This document shows positions 35,814 to 45,190 of a DNA stretch of 64,000 nucleotides, in pieces. Below the pieces are notes generated by a model. That model was not told where the DNA came from. It made no database searches and saw nothing but the letters and a program-made list of their open reading frames with translations. The stretch lies in contig NZ_BALC01000002.1 of assembly GCF_000612445.1 (NCBI RefSeq), positions 372,001 to 436,000 on the forward strand. Direction: 5' to 3'. The first letter of the stretch is position 1; each line of letters begins with the position of its first letter. A program made the translations under genes and the position numbers. Origin of the DNA: Liquorilactobacillus sucicola DSM 21376 = JCM 15457 (GTDB taxonomy: Bacteria; Bacillota; Bacilli; Lactobacillales; Lactobacillaceae).

Positions 35814-35886
35814 GACTTATGGAACACGCTTATACGAAATGAACATAGGAGCTGGATCAAAAATTATTTTTGATCCAGCTCCTATG
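35814..35886 (-). repeat. Dispersed hairpin-tail repeat, copy H (perfect stem)
   Basis: Tail GACTTATGGAACACGCTTAT, then a nearly perfect 20-bp stem (ATAGGAGCTGGATCAAAAAT with its complement, 35845-35885). The remaining bases to 36019 show nothing. Confidence 0.85.
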
Positions 35887-36019
35887 AGTTTGTGAAGTAT
35901 TCAGGTACGCTATTAAAATAAATAGCTTAATATAACCATCTTTACTGTGGGTATGTTTACAATGCACACAATGTCCGTTGGGATGCTCCTCTAATGATGA
36001 AGTTCTAACGGCCGAAGGT

Positions 36020-36442
36020 TTAGTCTTGGTAACCTATGCTTTCAGCTAATCTTTTTAATGCATTTAGATTCTGCTTGAAAGAATGTTTTGCGATCGGAGC
36101 CAGTATCCCTGTTGGCAGTGGCAAGGATGGTTGGTCCGTAAGCAGCAAAGTCTGTTCAACAATGGTTTTACGATCCGTGGCGGTTATCTTGAAGAGAGCA
36201 TCATATGCTAAACGTCCGCCAGTACTATGGTAGGTAATGCTATCAGCAGTCGTGGCAATAGTCAGAACTTCCTGCTGGTTGAGGGCAGAGGAATCACGCT
36301 TGATCTCAAAGCGATTATGGTCTGCGTTAACGACCTGAATTTCCGGCACCCATTCAAGCAAGTGCTGTGGATTTTTGAGAATGTTTTGAATAACCTCTGG
36401 TGCAGTGTTGATAGTGATTAGGTTCGTAAATAATTCTTTCAT
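36020..36442 (-). CDS. SRPBCC (START-like) family protein
   Basis: 140 residues from the ATG at 36442, with AAGGAGTTAC upstream; an earlier in-frame ATG has no ribosome site. The text matches polyketide cyclase/SRPBCC proteins: ITINTAPEVIQNILKNPQHL, EWVPEIQ, and a C-terminal long helix FKQNLNALKRLAES. Such proteins bind small hydrophobic ligands in a helix-grip cavity; the ligand is unknown. It lies 77 bases downstream of the XRE/TPR gene on the same strand. Confidence 0.78.
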   Translation of the reverse strand: MKELFTNLITINTAPEVIQNILKNPQHLLEWVPEIQVVNADHNRFEIKRDSSALNQQEVLTIATTADSITYHSTGGRLAYDALFKITATDRKTIVEQTLLLTDQPSLPLPTGILAPIAKHSFKQNLNALKRLAESIGYQD

Positions 36443-36519
36443 AATGATGTAACTCCTTTCAGTTGATGATCTAAGCATAGTTGAAAGAAGTTGCTGGCAA
36501 AAATAAGAATTCTTATATT

Positions 36520-37362
36520 TTAGAACTTGGTAAAAATCTTTTCAGCGAAGAGGTCCTTAAAAACAGCAGACCTTTGCTCAGCTTCAGCTTTTTTGTTGGT
36601 GTCATCCATTTTTTGAGCTGCTTTAGCCATCAAATAGTAACTATTTGCAAGCATATAGTGTGAGTCATGAGCTGTAATGAAATCGATGCCCGTTATTAAT
36701 TGCTGCACACATTTTCTGTAGTTCTGATTTTGATAAGCAGAGAATGCACACAAGTAATAGAGAATGTTGAGATTAGGCGCATAAGGCGCATTTTTCAATT
36801 CAGCAAATCCTTGCTGATATAAGCGCTCACTTTCTTTTTGCATGCCAGTGCTGCTTTTGAAAAATGCCAGACTGGCTAAACAAAGGCGATCGAGCGTACT
36901 CAGAGGTGTTCCGCTTTTATGGTCTGCCAATGCAATTTGGAGATCTTTATAGGCATTTTCAATTTGACGTGAGGCTTGAAATTCTGCTATGGCTAAATAA
37001 TAGTAATATGACTGCGTTTGTGCAGGGGTTTCAATGGCAGACAGTATGGCAGACGACTGTAAAAATAGCAGCATTTCAGTATAACGATGCTCGTTGCACA
37101 ACACCTCTAATCTGCTATTAAGATCTGCCTTCGTTGAAACAGCGTAATTTTGCGCTAAGCTCAAGCTTTCAAGGCTGAGTGCTAGTCGTTGGCAAAGTGC
37201 GATGACTAGCTCAACGTTTGGACTGTATTTATCATGCTCAATACTTGAAAGCATTGCTTGGGAACAGATACCTGCGCTGACTTCTTTTTGGGTCAACCGC
37301 TGTCGTTTACGTGTGTCCAATAATATTTTTCCAATAGTTGTTTCCGTTTGAATCACCACCAA
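36520..37362 (-). CDS. XRE-family regulator with TPR-like C-terminal domain (Rgg/MutR-like)
   Basis: About 278-280 residues. HTH at residues 10-65: LLDTRKRQRLTQKEVSAGIC, QAMLSSIEHDKYSPNVEL. The rest is all-helical with TPR-like pairs (YYYYLAIAEFQASRQIENAY, CAFSAYQNQNYRKCVQQL), as in Rgg/MutR/PlcR-type regulators that often sense peptides. TTG 37362 and two GTG codons at 37359 and 37356 are possible starts; none has a strong ribosome site. A pheromone gene was not found nearby. Confidence 0.75.
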   Translation of the reverse strand: MVVIQTETTIGKILLDTRKRQRLTQKEVSAGICSQAMLSSIEHDKYSPNVELVIALCQRLALSLESLSLAQNYAVSTKADLNSRLEVLCNEHRYTEMLLFLQSSAILSAIETPAQTQSYYYYLAIAEFQASRQIENAYKDLQIALADHKSGTPLSTLDRLCLASLAFFKSSTGMQKESERLYQQGFAELKNAPYAPNLNILYYLCAFSAYQNQNYRKCVQQLITGIDFITAHDSHYMLANSYYLMAKAAQKMDDTNKKAEAEQRSAVFKDLFAEKIFTKF

Positions 37363-37469
37363 GATCTTTTTGACTATTATAACAGTTCAAGTAAGGTAAA
37401 AATAAACACTTAGAATTTAAGTTTAACAAATATGTTTCAATAAGCTATTTGTTGTATAGCTCAAACCAC

Positions 37470-37790
37470 TTAAAGTCTGCGACCGCTGTTGCACTTTTCC
37501 TTCTTCAGGGCGTTGTAACCTGCAATATATGCAGAGATTTCAGATATACGTCCGTCAGAAAATTTGTTGATTAAAGCAGTTGTTTTTGCGGGATAGTGAC
37601 GAAATGTGCGGTTACTATTGTAATCTTGGACGGCTTGTTGATAGCCAAGACAGTAATCGCTGCGGGTATCCCGTTGTTCTTGGCCTGTGCTATAAGTTTT
37701 AGGACGATAGTATTCAGGGTGTTCCTTAGATGAATAAAAGTTTCCTTGCTCGTAATTTTCTTTTATAAAATCATGCAGTTGCTGTAGCAT
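37470..37790 (-). CDS. Hypothetical protein linked to an ABC exporter
   Basis: 106 residues, soluble and polar, with several Tyr and Arg and a conserved-looking repeat of GYQQAVQDYN and YIAGYNALKK. I do not recognise a domain. It starts 4 bases after the ABC permease stop with a ribosome site inside the permease end (GAGGTAAAGC), so the three genes form one unit. It may be an accessory or immunity component, but this is a guess. Confidence 0.6.
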   Translation of the reverse strand: MLQQLHDFIKENYEQGNFYSSKEHPEYYRPKTYSTGQEQRDTRSDYCLGYQQAVQDYNSNRTFRHYPAKTTALINKFSDGRISEISAYIAGYNALKKEKCNSGRRL

Positions 37791-37794
37791 TGCT

Positions 37795-38523
37795 TTACCT
37801 CGCTTTCTTGATCAGCTTGAACCAAAGTATTCCAATGAAGGGAAGAGTTGTAAGACAAAATGAAATGAAGAACTTTGTCAATTCGGTACCAATTGGAGCA
37901 TGTGCAAGCAAATGTGTGCCGATGGAGTATAGATAATAACCCGGGAATACTTTTTGAATAGCAGTTATAAAATGTTCGAAACTATTATTAGCGAATGTGC
38001 TGAATGGTACAATAAAGAGCGCGGAAATAAACATCAGCGGTGCACCGGCAGCATCCAGCACTGCACTTTCCATGGTCAGACCTAAGACGAAACCGATAAT
38101 ACTGTAATAGATACCAAAAGCAATCAAAAGAATTAGTGAAATCAATAATGCGGCATTCAAGCTGAGTGTTCCAAGTGCTAGCCCCACAAGAACGATGATT
38201 GCCATAATCATACCGTTTAGAACTAACTGTGTAATAAGCTGATCGACCATAAAATGCCAGATTGAATAGTGGGAGAGGTTGGCTTTAAGCCGATAGAAAC
38301 GGCTGCTATTACTGATACGCTTGCTGAAAGTTACGATCGAATTTCCTGTGATCCCCATTAGACAAGCAACCAGAAACCAGATATATTTTGTTGTTAACGG
38401 AATCTGCTGATCTGTGTTCGTGAGTTTGAGCATGAATAAGTACCAGAAGCATGGAATTAGAATTGTAAAGAAAAAGAAGCGCCGATTGCGTAAAACTTGT
38501 TTTAGTTGAATCCATCTGATCAT
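37795..38523 (-). CDS. ABC-2 type transporter permease
   Basis: 242 residues with six membrane segments, the usual topology of ABC-2 permeases: RFFFFTILIPCFWYLFML, then pairs at about 45-65, 100-120, 128-150, 158-178 and 215-236. Its first base overlaps the ATPase gene by four bases, so both are translated together. Probably exports a peptide, lipid or drug. Some lactobacillar homologues are annotated as bacteriocin or lantibiotic immunity exporters. Confidence 0.82.
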   Translation of the reverse strand: MIRWIQLKQVLRNRRFFFFTILIPCFWYLFMLKLTNTDQQIPLTTKYIWFLVACLMGITGNSIVTFSKRISNSSRFYRLKANLSHYSIWHFMVDQLITQLVLNGMIMAIIVLVGLALGTLSLNAALLISLILLIAFGIYYSIIGFVLGLTMESAVLDAAGAPLMFISALFIVPFSTFANNSFEHFITAIQKVFPGYYLYSIGTHLLAHAPIGTELTKFFISFCLTTLPFIGILWFKLIKKAR

Positions 38524-39419
38524 TGTATTTGTGCCTCCCCATCATTATATTGCCGATACCATTGTTCAATGGTTTGATTGTGACTGTGAATCGTGTCAAC
38601 AGCAACATCCTGTGCTATTTTGCCGTCTTTTAGCAATAAGACACGTGAAAAATATTTGTCGATTTGGTTGAAATCATGCGTGATCGTGATAACACAGCCC
38701 CCGATGTGGTCTAAGTAGCGCCAGAAAAAATCGATTGAACTCAGATCCATGCCGACAGTTGGTTCGTCTAACAGCAACAGCTTAGATTCACGCAAAAGGG
38801 CGAGCAATAATGACAAACGCCGTTTTTGACCGCCAGATAACTTACTGACATAGGTATTTTTTTGTTTTTCTAAACGAAATTTGCTGATCATTTGTGCAAT
38901 GAATGCTTTAGAATAAACCTGATCGATCAACGCGGCGAGTTGAACATGCTCAATTACTTTCAGATCGCCCATCAGCACATCTTCTTGAGGCATAACGTTT
39001 AAACTATCTGTATTATTGACATGACTTGTGATGCTGCCGCTGTCTGGCGTCAGTTCGCCATAGATCATTTTGGCAAGCGTTGATTTACCTGCACCGTTGC
39101 TTCCAAGCAATGCGATCCGGTCTTTACCATAGATATTCAAGGTGATACCATTCAAAACAGGCTGCGTGAATGATTTCTTTAAATCACTAATTTTAATTAT
39201 TAGATCGTTAAGGTTTTCCTTGCCTAAGAGCAAGAAATCCAAATCAACGCCTAGAATTTCGGATAAAGTGATCAATTTATCGATCCCAGGTTCCGTTTCA
39301 CCATTTTCCCACTTTGAAATAGATTGGCGTGAGACATAGAGTTTACGTGCGAGATCATTTTGCGACAGATTTTTACGCCGGCGCAATGTTATTAATTGGT
39401 GCGAAAAGATATTTTGCAT
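38520..39419 (-). CDS. HTH-ABC fusion: XRE domain joined to an ABC transporter ATPase
   Basis: 299 residues. Residues 1-66 are an XRE helix-turn-helix (LRRRKNLSQNDLARKLYVSR, QSISKWENGETEPG). From about residue 72 follows an ABC ATPase: Walker A LLGSNGAGKST, signature KLSGGQKRRLSLLLALL, Walker B LLLLDEPTVGMD, and H-loop ITITHD. The ATPase domain is short (about 210 residues). The fusion may let the transporter ATPase regulate its own operon. It heads the exporter unit. Confidence 0.85.
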   Translation of the reverse strand: MQNIFSHQLITLRRRKNLSQNDLARKLYVSRQSISKWENGETEPGIDKLITLSEILGVDLDFLLLGKENLNDLIIKISDLKKSFTQPVLNGITLNIYGKDRIALLGSNGAGKSTLAKMIYGELTPDSGSITSHVNNTDSLNVMPQEDVLMGDLKVIEHVQLAALIDQVYSKAFIAQMISKFRLEKQKNTYVSKLSGGQKRRLSLLLALLRESKLLLLDEPTVGMDLSSIDFFWRYLDHIGGCVITITHDFNQIDKYFSRVLLLKDGKIAQDVAVDTIHSHNQTIEQWYRQYNDGEAQIQ

Positions 39420-39810
39420 ACTATGTATTAACCTCCTGTTGAGTACTTAATTTATTATCCATTAAAATAGTTCTAAGTAAATATATCTTCAGGCCACTTA
39501 TAGATGCTGAGTACGCAACGTGAGGTTGCATTGTTGATTTAGCAGCTCTAGGAAACGCTAACTAACTAAACGGCAAGATGATAAAAATAGACCTAAGTAG
39601 GTAAATAGAAAGAATCCTTGAGCTAAATGTTTTTCTTGAATAGGAAACAATGTATCAGTAGTTTGGAAATTAACCACATATTCCAGATATAGTCTGGGTT
39701 TGAATATGGGCAATTTTGTGGTAAGCCCAATTTAGTATATGCCGTGCAGCTTAAAATAGATGAGGACCACAGTTTAATAAAGCAAAAAGCAGTGATTTGA
39801 AAATAACAAC
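39420..39810. other. Gene-free stretch between the exporter and the methionine T-box
   Basis: AT-rich. A CTAAGTA motif recurs at about 39473 and 39594. No coding frame with a ribosome site and no strong stem are seen. Confidence 0.35.
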
Positions 39811-39839
39811 TTGACAAACTATTTAGCAGAAGCTAGAAT
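39811..39839 (+). promoter_or_regulatory. Promoter of the metE-like T-box transcript
   Basis: TTGACA (39811-39816), 17-base spacer, TAGAAT (39834-39839), just before the T-box Stem I. Confidence 0.8.
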
Positions 39840-39864
39840 TTTAAATCAGTGAGAGAATAATAAT

Positions 39865-40146
39865 GTGATGCGATGAAAAGATGAGTAGCTGCTAAAATTA
39901 TGCTAAGAAAACTCATGTGTTGCTGAAAATGAGTGATAGTTAAGTGGTGAAAATGGTCTTGGAGCTGTACGTTTTCGAGCCATAGTGTAAGAAAATGTTG
40001 TTTGGTACCCATTAATGTACCAGAGTACAGTACTTGTTGCTATACTCTCAGAGTTGTCTAATGCAAGTTAGGCAAATAAAAAGGTGGTACCGCGACCAGT
40101 TCTGTTCGCCCTTGGAATTTTACTTATTCCAAGGGCTTTTTTTGCA
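39865..40146 (+). promoter_or_regulatory. T-box leader, methionine-type
   Basis: Stem I begins near GATGAAAAGATGAGTAGC (GAGTA motif). The specifier strand is GAAAATGGTCTTGGAG with ATG as the likely methionine specifier, in keeping with the methionine synthase downstream. The T-box AAGGTGGTACCGCG is at 40081-40094. The terminator pairs GCCCTTGGAA (40108-40117) with TTCCAAGGGC (40127-40136), followed by T7. Confidence 0.92.
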
Positions 40147-40169
40147 TTAAAAACAAAGGAGAGATTTTG

Positions 40170-41252
40170 ATGACAAACGCAACTAGTGTTAAAAAATATC
40201 CAAGCAGGTATGATATTGCAGGTAGCTTTTTAAGACCAGAAAGATTAAAACAAGCACGTGCAGCCTTTCAACAAGGTAATCTCGAACGTGCGAAACTGAC
40301 TGCTATTGAGGATGAAGAAATAAAGCGAATTGTTGCTAAACAAGTTGAATTAGGGTTAAGAGATGTAACTGATGGTGAGTTTAGACGCAGTTGGTGGCAC
40401 TTAGACTTTTTTGATGGTTTAAATGGTGCAAAGTTTTTTGAACCGGATCATGGTTTTGTTTTTAACGGGCAAGAGACCAGAAGAGGCGGCATTAAGATCG
40501 AAAATAAGCTTACCTATAATCCTGAGCATCCTTTTTTTGCAGGTTTTGAACATCTCAACAGCATTGTGCCCGATGGAGTAGTCGCGAAGCAGACGATTCC
40601 GAGTCCTTCTGTTTTCTTCCCCAATAAAGATGCCGAAATTTATGATGAATATTATCATTATGATTTAGAGGCGTTTTTAGCTGATGAGATCGAGGTCTAC
40701 AAACAGACAGTGCAGCATTTCTATGATCTGGGCTGTCGTTATCTCCAAATCGACGACACTTCATGGGGAATGTGGGCAAGTTTTTCAAAAAATGTTATTA
40801 ATCCTGAATTAAAGCCATTATGTGAGGCAGCAGTCAAAGCAATAAATGCCATTGCAGATAATAAACCAGATGATTTAGTGCTAACAATGCATGTTTGCCG
40901 TGGCAATTACGATTCAAATTGGGCAGGTGCTGGTGCTTACGATCCAGTAGCAGATTATTTGGCGCAACTGCATATTGACGGTTATTTCTTGGAATACGAT
41001 GATGAACGTTCAGGTGGGTTTGAACCTTTAAAGAAAATCGCTGCTAATGGGCGCTCGCAACGAGTAGTCCTCGGACTGGTTACTACCAAGAAAGCAGAGC
41101 TTGAAGATAAAGCTTTATTAAAAGAAAGAATTGCTGCTGCAAGTCAATATGTTCCACTGGATAGTTTGTGTCTGTCCCCCCAGTGCGGTTTTGCTTCGAC
41201 TGAAGAAGGAAATCACCTGACAGAAGATGATCAATGGAAAAAATACAATTAA
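40170..41252 (+). CDS. MetE-core methionine synthase (YxjG/YxjH-like)
   Basis: 360 residues, only the C-terminal catalytic half of cobalamin-independent methionine synthase, as in YxjG/YxjH of bacilli. Zinc ligands are visible: His and Cys in MHVCRGN, and Cys in SPQCGFAST. The folate-binding N-terminal domain of full MetE is absent, so the methyl donor is probably not the usual polyglutamyl folate or is brought by another protein. ATG 40170 has AAAGGAGAG 7 bases upstream; a TTG one codon earlier is less likely. Controlled by the T-box leader. Confidence 0.88.
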   Translation: MTNATSVKKYPSRYDIAGSFLRPERLKQARAAFQQGNLERAKLTAIEDEEIKRIVAKQVELGLRDVTDGEFRRSWWHLDFFDGLNGAKFFEPDHGFVFNGQETRRGGIKIENKLTYNPEHPFFAGFEHLNSIVPDGVVAKQTIPSPSVFFPNKDAEIYDEYYHYDLEAFLADEIEVYKQTVQHFYDLGCRYLQIDDTSWGMWASFSKNVINPELKPLCEAAVKAINAIADNKPDDLVLTMHVCRGNYDSNWAGAGAYDPVADYLAQLHIDGYFLEYDDERSGGFEPLKKIAANGRSQRVVLGLVTTKKAELEDKALLKERIAAASQYVPLDSLCLSPQCGFASTEEGNHLTEDDQWKKYN

Positions 41253-41340
41253 TTGTTGAGACAGCAAAAGAAGTTTGGTCCGATTAAGTGAACAGGGATG
41301 TTTTTGGTAATTATTCTAAATTGAGGAACTTTTAAGGTGT

Positions 41341-41485
41341 TTTAGGCGCTTCTCTTTTATTTCGTATAAACGTGTTCCATAAGTCAAAATTCTCCGTCTA
41401 GCTTCGAATTACTCATAGCAAAGTGCTCGCTATGTTCGTAATTTCGAGTTAGTACTAAAATTTTCCCGACTTTGTACTGCCTTAA
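41341..41485 (+). repeat. Dispersed hairpin-tail repeat, copy I (long form)
   Basis: Hairpin part is nearly lost (TTAGGCGCTTCTC), but the tail is nearly identical to copy F: TTTCGTATAAACGTGTTCC, CATAAGTCAAAATTCTCCG. The internal stem module (ATAGC/GCTAT with flanking CGAATTAC/GTAATTTCG) and GACTTTGTACTGCC follow. It fills most of the gap 41253-41627. Confidence 0.85.
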
Positions 41486-41627
41486 AAAAGTTGGTTGGAG
41501 CATAGAATGGTTGCAGACACACCTATAGGCTCAAGCCGCTTTACTCGTCATTTTATGAATTGAATGACATAATATAGGTGCCAAACGATGAAGTATGAAC
41601 AATACAGAGGTATAGAGGAGGAATTCT

Positions 41628-42446
41628 ATGTCGATTTTGACTGATACATTTACTTTAAATAATGGTGTAAAGATTCCCAAGGTTGGGTTTGGTACCTGGC
41701 AGATCCCAGATGGGAAACAAACATATAATGCGGTCGCAGCTGCTCTGAAGGCAGGTTACCGGCATATTGATACTGCGAAGGTTTATCGCAATGAAAAAAG
41801 TGTGGGGAAAGCCATTCGCGATTCGGGTATTAAACGTGAAGATATTTTTCTGACATCCAAGCTGCCCGCTGAAACGAAGACATATGATGGTGCAATCGCG
41901 GATTTTCGCTCAACGATGGAGACGCTTAATGCTGGCTATCTTGATTTATATCTAGTCCACGCTCCATGGCCATGGGCTGAAAAGGGCGCTAACTATGATA
42001 AGGAAAACGTTGAGGTTTGGAAGGCAATGCAGGATATCTATGCTAGTGGCAAGGTCAGAGCAATCGGTGTTTCTAACTTTAATGTACACGACCTGCAAAA
42101 TATTTTGGCACGGGCTGAGGTTAAACCGGCAGTTGATCAGATTCGTTACTTTGTTGGCTATACTGAGCCAGAGATAACCAAGTTTGCCAAGGAAAATGAT
42201 ATCTTAGTTGAAGCATACTCACCACTAGCGACCGGCGGTATTCTGCAAAACGCAGCTATCAAGAAAATTGCGGCTAAATATAATGTCAGTGTGGCACAGT
42301 TGGCGATCAAATTCGTGTTGCAAAATGACGTTCTGCCACTGCCAAAAGCTGCACACGAAGAGCATATCAAGAATAACGCTGAATTGGACTTTACGATTTC
42401 AGCAGAAGATCAGCAGAAGCTAAATGATTTAACTGGAACTGACTAG
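41628..42446 (+). CDS. Aldo/keto reductase
   Basis: 272 residues, (beta/alpha)8 NADPH-dependent reductase of the 2,5-diketogluconate reductase-like group. Signatures: GFGTWQIPDGKQTYNAV, AGYRHIDTAKVYRNEKSVG (catalytic Asp and Tyr), LTSKLPAET (Lys), YLVHAPWPW (His), VRAIGVSNFNVHDL, and LPKAAHEEHI. It reduces a carbonyl; the substrate is unknown. RBS AGAGGAGGAATTCT lies directly upstream. Monocistronic. Confidence 0.92.
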   Translation: MSILTDTFTLNNGVKIPKVGFGTWQIPDGKQTYNAVAAALKAGYRHIDTAKVYRNEKSVGKAIRDSGIKREDIFLTSKLPAETKTYDGAIADFRSTMETLNAGYLDLYLVHAPWPWAEKGANYDKENVEVWKAMQDIYASGKVRAIGVSNFNVHDLQNILARAEVKPAVDQIRYFVGYTEPEITKFAKENDILVEAYSPLATGGILQNAAIKKIAAKYNVSVAQLAIKFVLQNDVLPLPKAAHEEHIKNNAELDFTISAEDQQKLNDLTGTD

Positions 42447-42552
42447 CTGGTCTGGAAATTGATATAAAATGTTCCATTGCGTTACAGATTTTGTGTATAC
42501 GAGTTTAAACAAAAAAGTGACTATTGCAATACAACATGTAGAAGTTGAATTG

Positions 42553-42592
42553 AAGGACTGAGCCAGATGAAATGGTAACCAGTCCTTTTTGT
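42553..42592 (+). terminator. Terminator in the gap 42447-42833
   Basis: AAGGACTG pairs with CAGTCCTT around a 20-base loop, followed by TTTTTGTTTT. Probably ends the aldo/keto reductase transcript. Further on, TTAGG/CCTAG near 42621-42640 is only a weak stem; I see no magnesium riboswitch. Confidence 0.7.
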
Positions 42593-42833
42593 TTTCACTA
42601 AAACAACATTTTTGACACTGCTTAGGGTAAACGCTATCCTAGGCATAAGATTCAAGAAAACAGTCAACTTGCCGGTAAGTATAAAAAAGGGGAGATACCG
42701 AGATAATTCTCGACTTTTCAATAGTTGAAACTGTCAGCTCAGGTATATGAGGGTATTTTTTTATAAAAGCTTCTATATATTAGTGTGAATGAGATAGACC
42801 ATGCATCGCAGAAGGGAAGGGGCGTGCGGTAAG

Positions 42834-43514
42834 ATGGAGACGCAACTGGACTATTTTTTAAGACTGATCGAGGCAGTAGCATGCGGTGGGCTAGTTGGTT
42901 ATGAACGACAGCTCCGTTTAAAATCAGCGGGTATTAGGACACATATGCTGATTGCTCTTGGTGCAGCGTTGATGATGATAATTTCCAAGTATGCTTTTTT
43001 TGATGTGTTGGCTTACTCACAGGTTGATCTAGATCCTTCAAGGGTGGCATCTCAGGTTGTCAGCAGCATTGGATTTATCGGAGTTGGGGCGATTTTAACT
43101 TATCGCCATGGAATTGAGGGCCTTACTACTTCAGCAAGTATCTGGTGCGTGACGGCTATTGGACTAGCTATCGGAGCGGGTATGCATTTATTAGGATTTT
43201 TCGCGACATTATTGATTTTAGCGGTTCAAGTATTATTGCATCATCGCCATTTCTTAGATGGCCTGCCGGGGGCATTGGAAGGACGATTGATCGTACACCT
43301 AAAGGGAGATACAGCTATGATGGAAAGGATTGTCAATGAATTGGCAAACCAGAAAGTCAAGAAGCTCCAAGCAATCGTCTTAGCCTATGACTCTGAGAAT
43401 CTGATCTTCAAACTAAATTTTGTTATTCAAAAAGAAGAAGAATTAAGCTTCATCGTTACCTTTCTTAGCCAATATAAACAGATTACAGAAGTAGAGAATG
43501 TAAAGACGCTATGA
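42834..43514 (+). CDS. MgtC/SapB-family membrane protein
   Basis: 226 residues from ATG 42834. Signature: ACGGLVGYERQLRLKSAGIR then THMLIALGAALMM, four to five membrane helices, GFIGVGAILTYR and LTTSASIWCVTAIGLAIGAG. The C-terminal 75 residues form a cytoplasmic ACT-like domain (LIVHLKGDTAMMERIVNEL). MgtC proteins affect magnesium homeostasis and F-ATPase in pathogens; in lactobacilli the role is unknown. GAAGGGAAGGGG is 11 bases upstream of the chosen start. Confidence 0.88.
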   Translation: METQLDYFLRLIEAVACGGLVGYERQLRLKSAGIRTHMLIALGAALMMIISKYAFFDVLAYSQVDLDPSRVASQVVSSIGFIGVGAILTYRHGIEGLTTSASIWCVTAIGLAIGAGMHLLGFFATLLILAVQVLLHHRHFLDGLPGALEGRLIVHLKGDTAMMERIVNELANQKVKKLQAIVLAYDSENLIFKLNFVIQKEEELSFIVTFLSQYKQITEVENVKTL

Positions 43515-43687
43515 GGAGCGAAGCCGGAAGCTTGCGGCAGTTTCAAGAAGTGGTGGCAGAATAAAAAACACCAACCGTCATAAGAGGTGCTTTACCGGTT
43601 AGGTGCTATTTGTGCTGTTCTACGTTTGCAATATGTGGTTAATGCCCGAGAGTGGCTAGTTACTTATAGACTCCTATTGCTCATTAA

Positions 43688-45190
43688 CTAAGCATTTTTG
43701 TGTTTGTAGATCAAGTACAGCGCATATCCGATCAGGCCGAAGAGAATTGGACCGACGATCTCGAGGAATAGATCCCAGTACTGGTTAGCTGAGATAGAGG
43801 AAACGACGGTCGCACCAATACCAACAAGCAGCAGAATGTCTGTTAGTCCAACAACCAAGTAGGTCAGCGTACTGCTCTTAAAGAAGATAAAGTCCTTCTT
43901 GAGCGGATTTTTGTACTTGTAAAGAGCAAAAGCCGTTACTAGGAAGAGGTATGGCAAGGTTGATGAGATATTATCCATCAAGGTCAACACGTTATAGAAA
44001 CTGACAGCAGTCTTGCCGCCAAATGAAGTCAATGCCAGCAAGATTGAAACAATAACTGCTTGGCTCCACATGGCATTGGCAGGCATCTGATGACGGTTGA
44101 GCTTAGTCAGTGAACGCGGCCATAACGCCTTAGGTGTTCCAAGGATAAATGATTTGATCGGCATGAAGGCGATTACGAAAAAGGAACCGCAGTAGCTCAA
44201 CAGCATCATGAAAGCCGCAAAGCGTGCACACCAGAAACTGAAGGTTGGAGCCAAGCTATCCAGTCCCAGAGAGACTGCCAGTGTATAACCGAGATTACTC
44301 ATCAGAACATAAGTCGTATTGCCAAGGTTGACAGAAGAATCACTGAAAGTCTTGCTCCAATTCGCTGAAAAGCCCCACATAAAAATGAAGAGGGCATAGA
44401 CGGCGGTGATTGCAAGAGTTCCTAAGCCCATTGCAATTGCAAAGTTCTTTTTGGCATTCCGCATGCGATCAGAAACACCGCCCAGGGCTTCGATCCCGGC
44501 GTAGGCGTAAACCGCGAAGATAACAAAAGAAACTGTCTGACTCAGTGACTGGTAGTTTTTCCGCGGAGAAACGAAGAGGCTGCGCGGTAGGTGAACAGGT
44601 TGCGCCAGTTCAAAATGATTCGCAACGAGTACAACCAGACTGACGACGAAGAAAAAGACAGTGATCGCAACGGCTGCTAGCCCACCGATCGCTGCTAGAT
44701 GAACGACTTTACCAAGACCTCTAGTTGATATAAAAGTAATCGTGCAGAAGAAGAGGATGCTGATCAGACCCAGTGTTGTCGTCGAATCAAGGTTAAGAAG
44801 GTGCCATTGACCAGTTCGATCAGCACCGGAAAGCGTTGTTGACAGCATGATCCAGATCTTAGAAACAGTCGAAACAATTAGAATAATCCACGAAGCGATC
44901 CAGACGAAACCGCCAATGAAGGCCCACTTAGTGCCTAGAGAATTTTGCAGCCATGAATAAACGCCGCCAGCTTCATGATGCAGCGCAGAACCGAATTCGG
45001 CGAACATCAGGGAAGAAGGAACGAAGAAGAGCAGTGCGGCAAGAATATACCAGATGATACCGGCATAGCCCATTGTGTAGTATGCGATCGAAGTATTGTC
45101 GAAGGCAAAGGTTGATGTGAAGATCATCAGCATCATGCTTAGCAGGGTCACTTGCTGCGTCGGAGTTGCTTTTTTTGTCAAAGGATCCAC
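43688..45190 (-). CDS. APC-superfamily amino acid transporter, YjeM-like (glutamate/GABA family)
   Basis: 500 residues with about 12 membrane helices. Family features: SMMLMIFTSTFAFDNTSIAY, SLMFAEFGSALHHEAGGVYS, GGFVWIASW and FAVYAYAGIEALGGVSDRM, typical of the glutamate:GABA antiporter branch and closest in appearance to YjeM. Substrate is not certain. It is convergent with MgtC and appears monocistronic. The 258-base upstream gap is very AT-rich and shows no convincing promoter pair. Confidence 0.88.
   Translation of the reverse strand: MDPLTKKATPTQQVTLLSMMLMIFTSTFAFDNTSIAYYTMGYAGIIWYILAALLFFVPSSLMFAEFGSALHHEAGGVYSWLQNSLGTKWAFIGGFVWIASWIILIVSTVSKIWIMLSTTLSGADRTGQWHLLNLDSTTTLGLISILFFCTITFISTRGLGKVVHLAAIGGLAAVAITVFFFVVSLVVLVANHFELAQPVHLPRSLFVSPRKNYQSLSQTVSFVIFAVYAYAGIEALGGVSDRMRNAKKNFAIAMGLGTLAITAVYALFIFMWGFSANWSKTFSDSSVNLGNTTYVLMSNLGYTLAVSLGLDSLAPTFSFWCARFAAFMMLLSYCGSFFVIAFMPIKSFILGTPKALWPRSLTKLNRHQMPANAMWSQAVIVSILLALTSFGGKTAVSFYNVLTLMDNISSTLPYLFLVTAFALYKYKNPLKKDFIFFKSSTLTYLVVGLTDILLLVGIGATVVSSISANQYWDLFLEIVGPILFGLIGYALYLIYKHKNA

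Noticed and set aside
42600-42833. Possible magnesium riboswitch upstream of the MgtC-family gene
   Set aside because: Only a weak TTAGG/CCTAG stem is visible; none of the M-box conserved blocks are seen.
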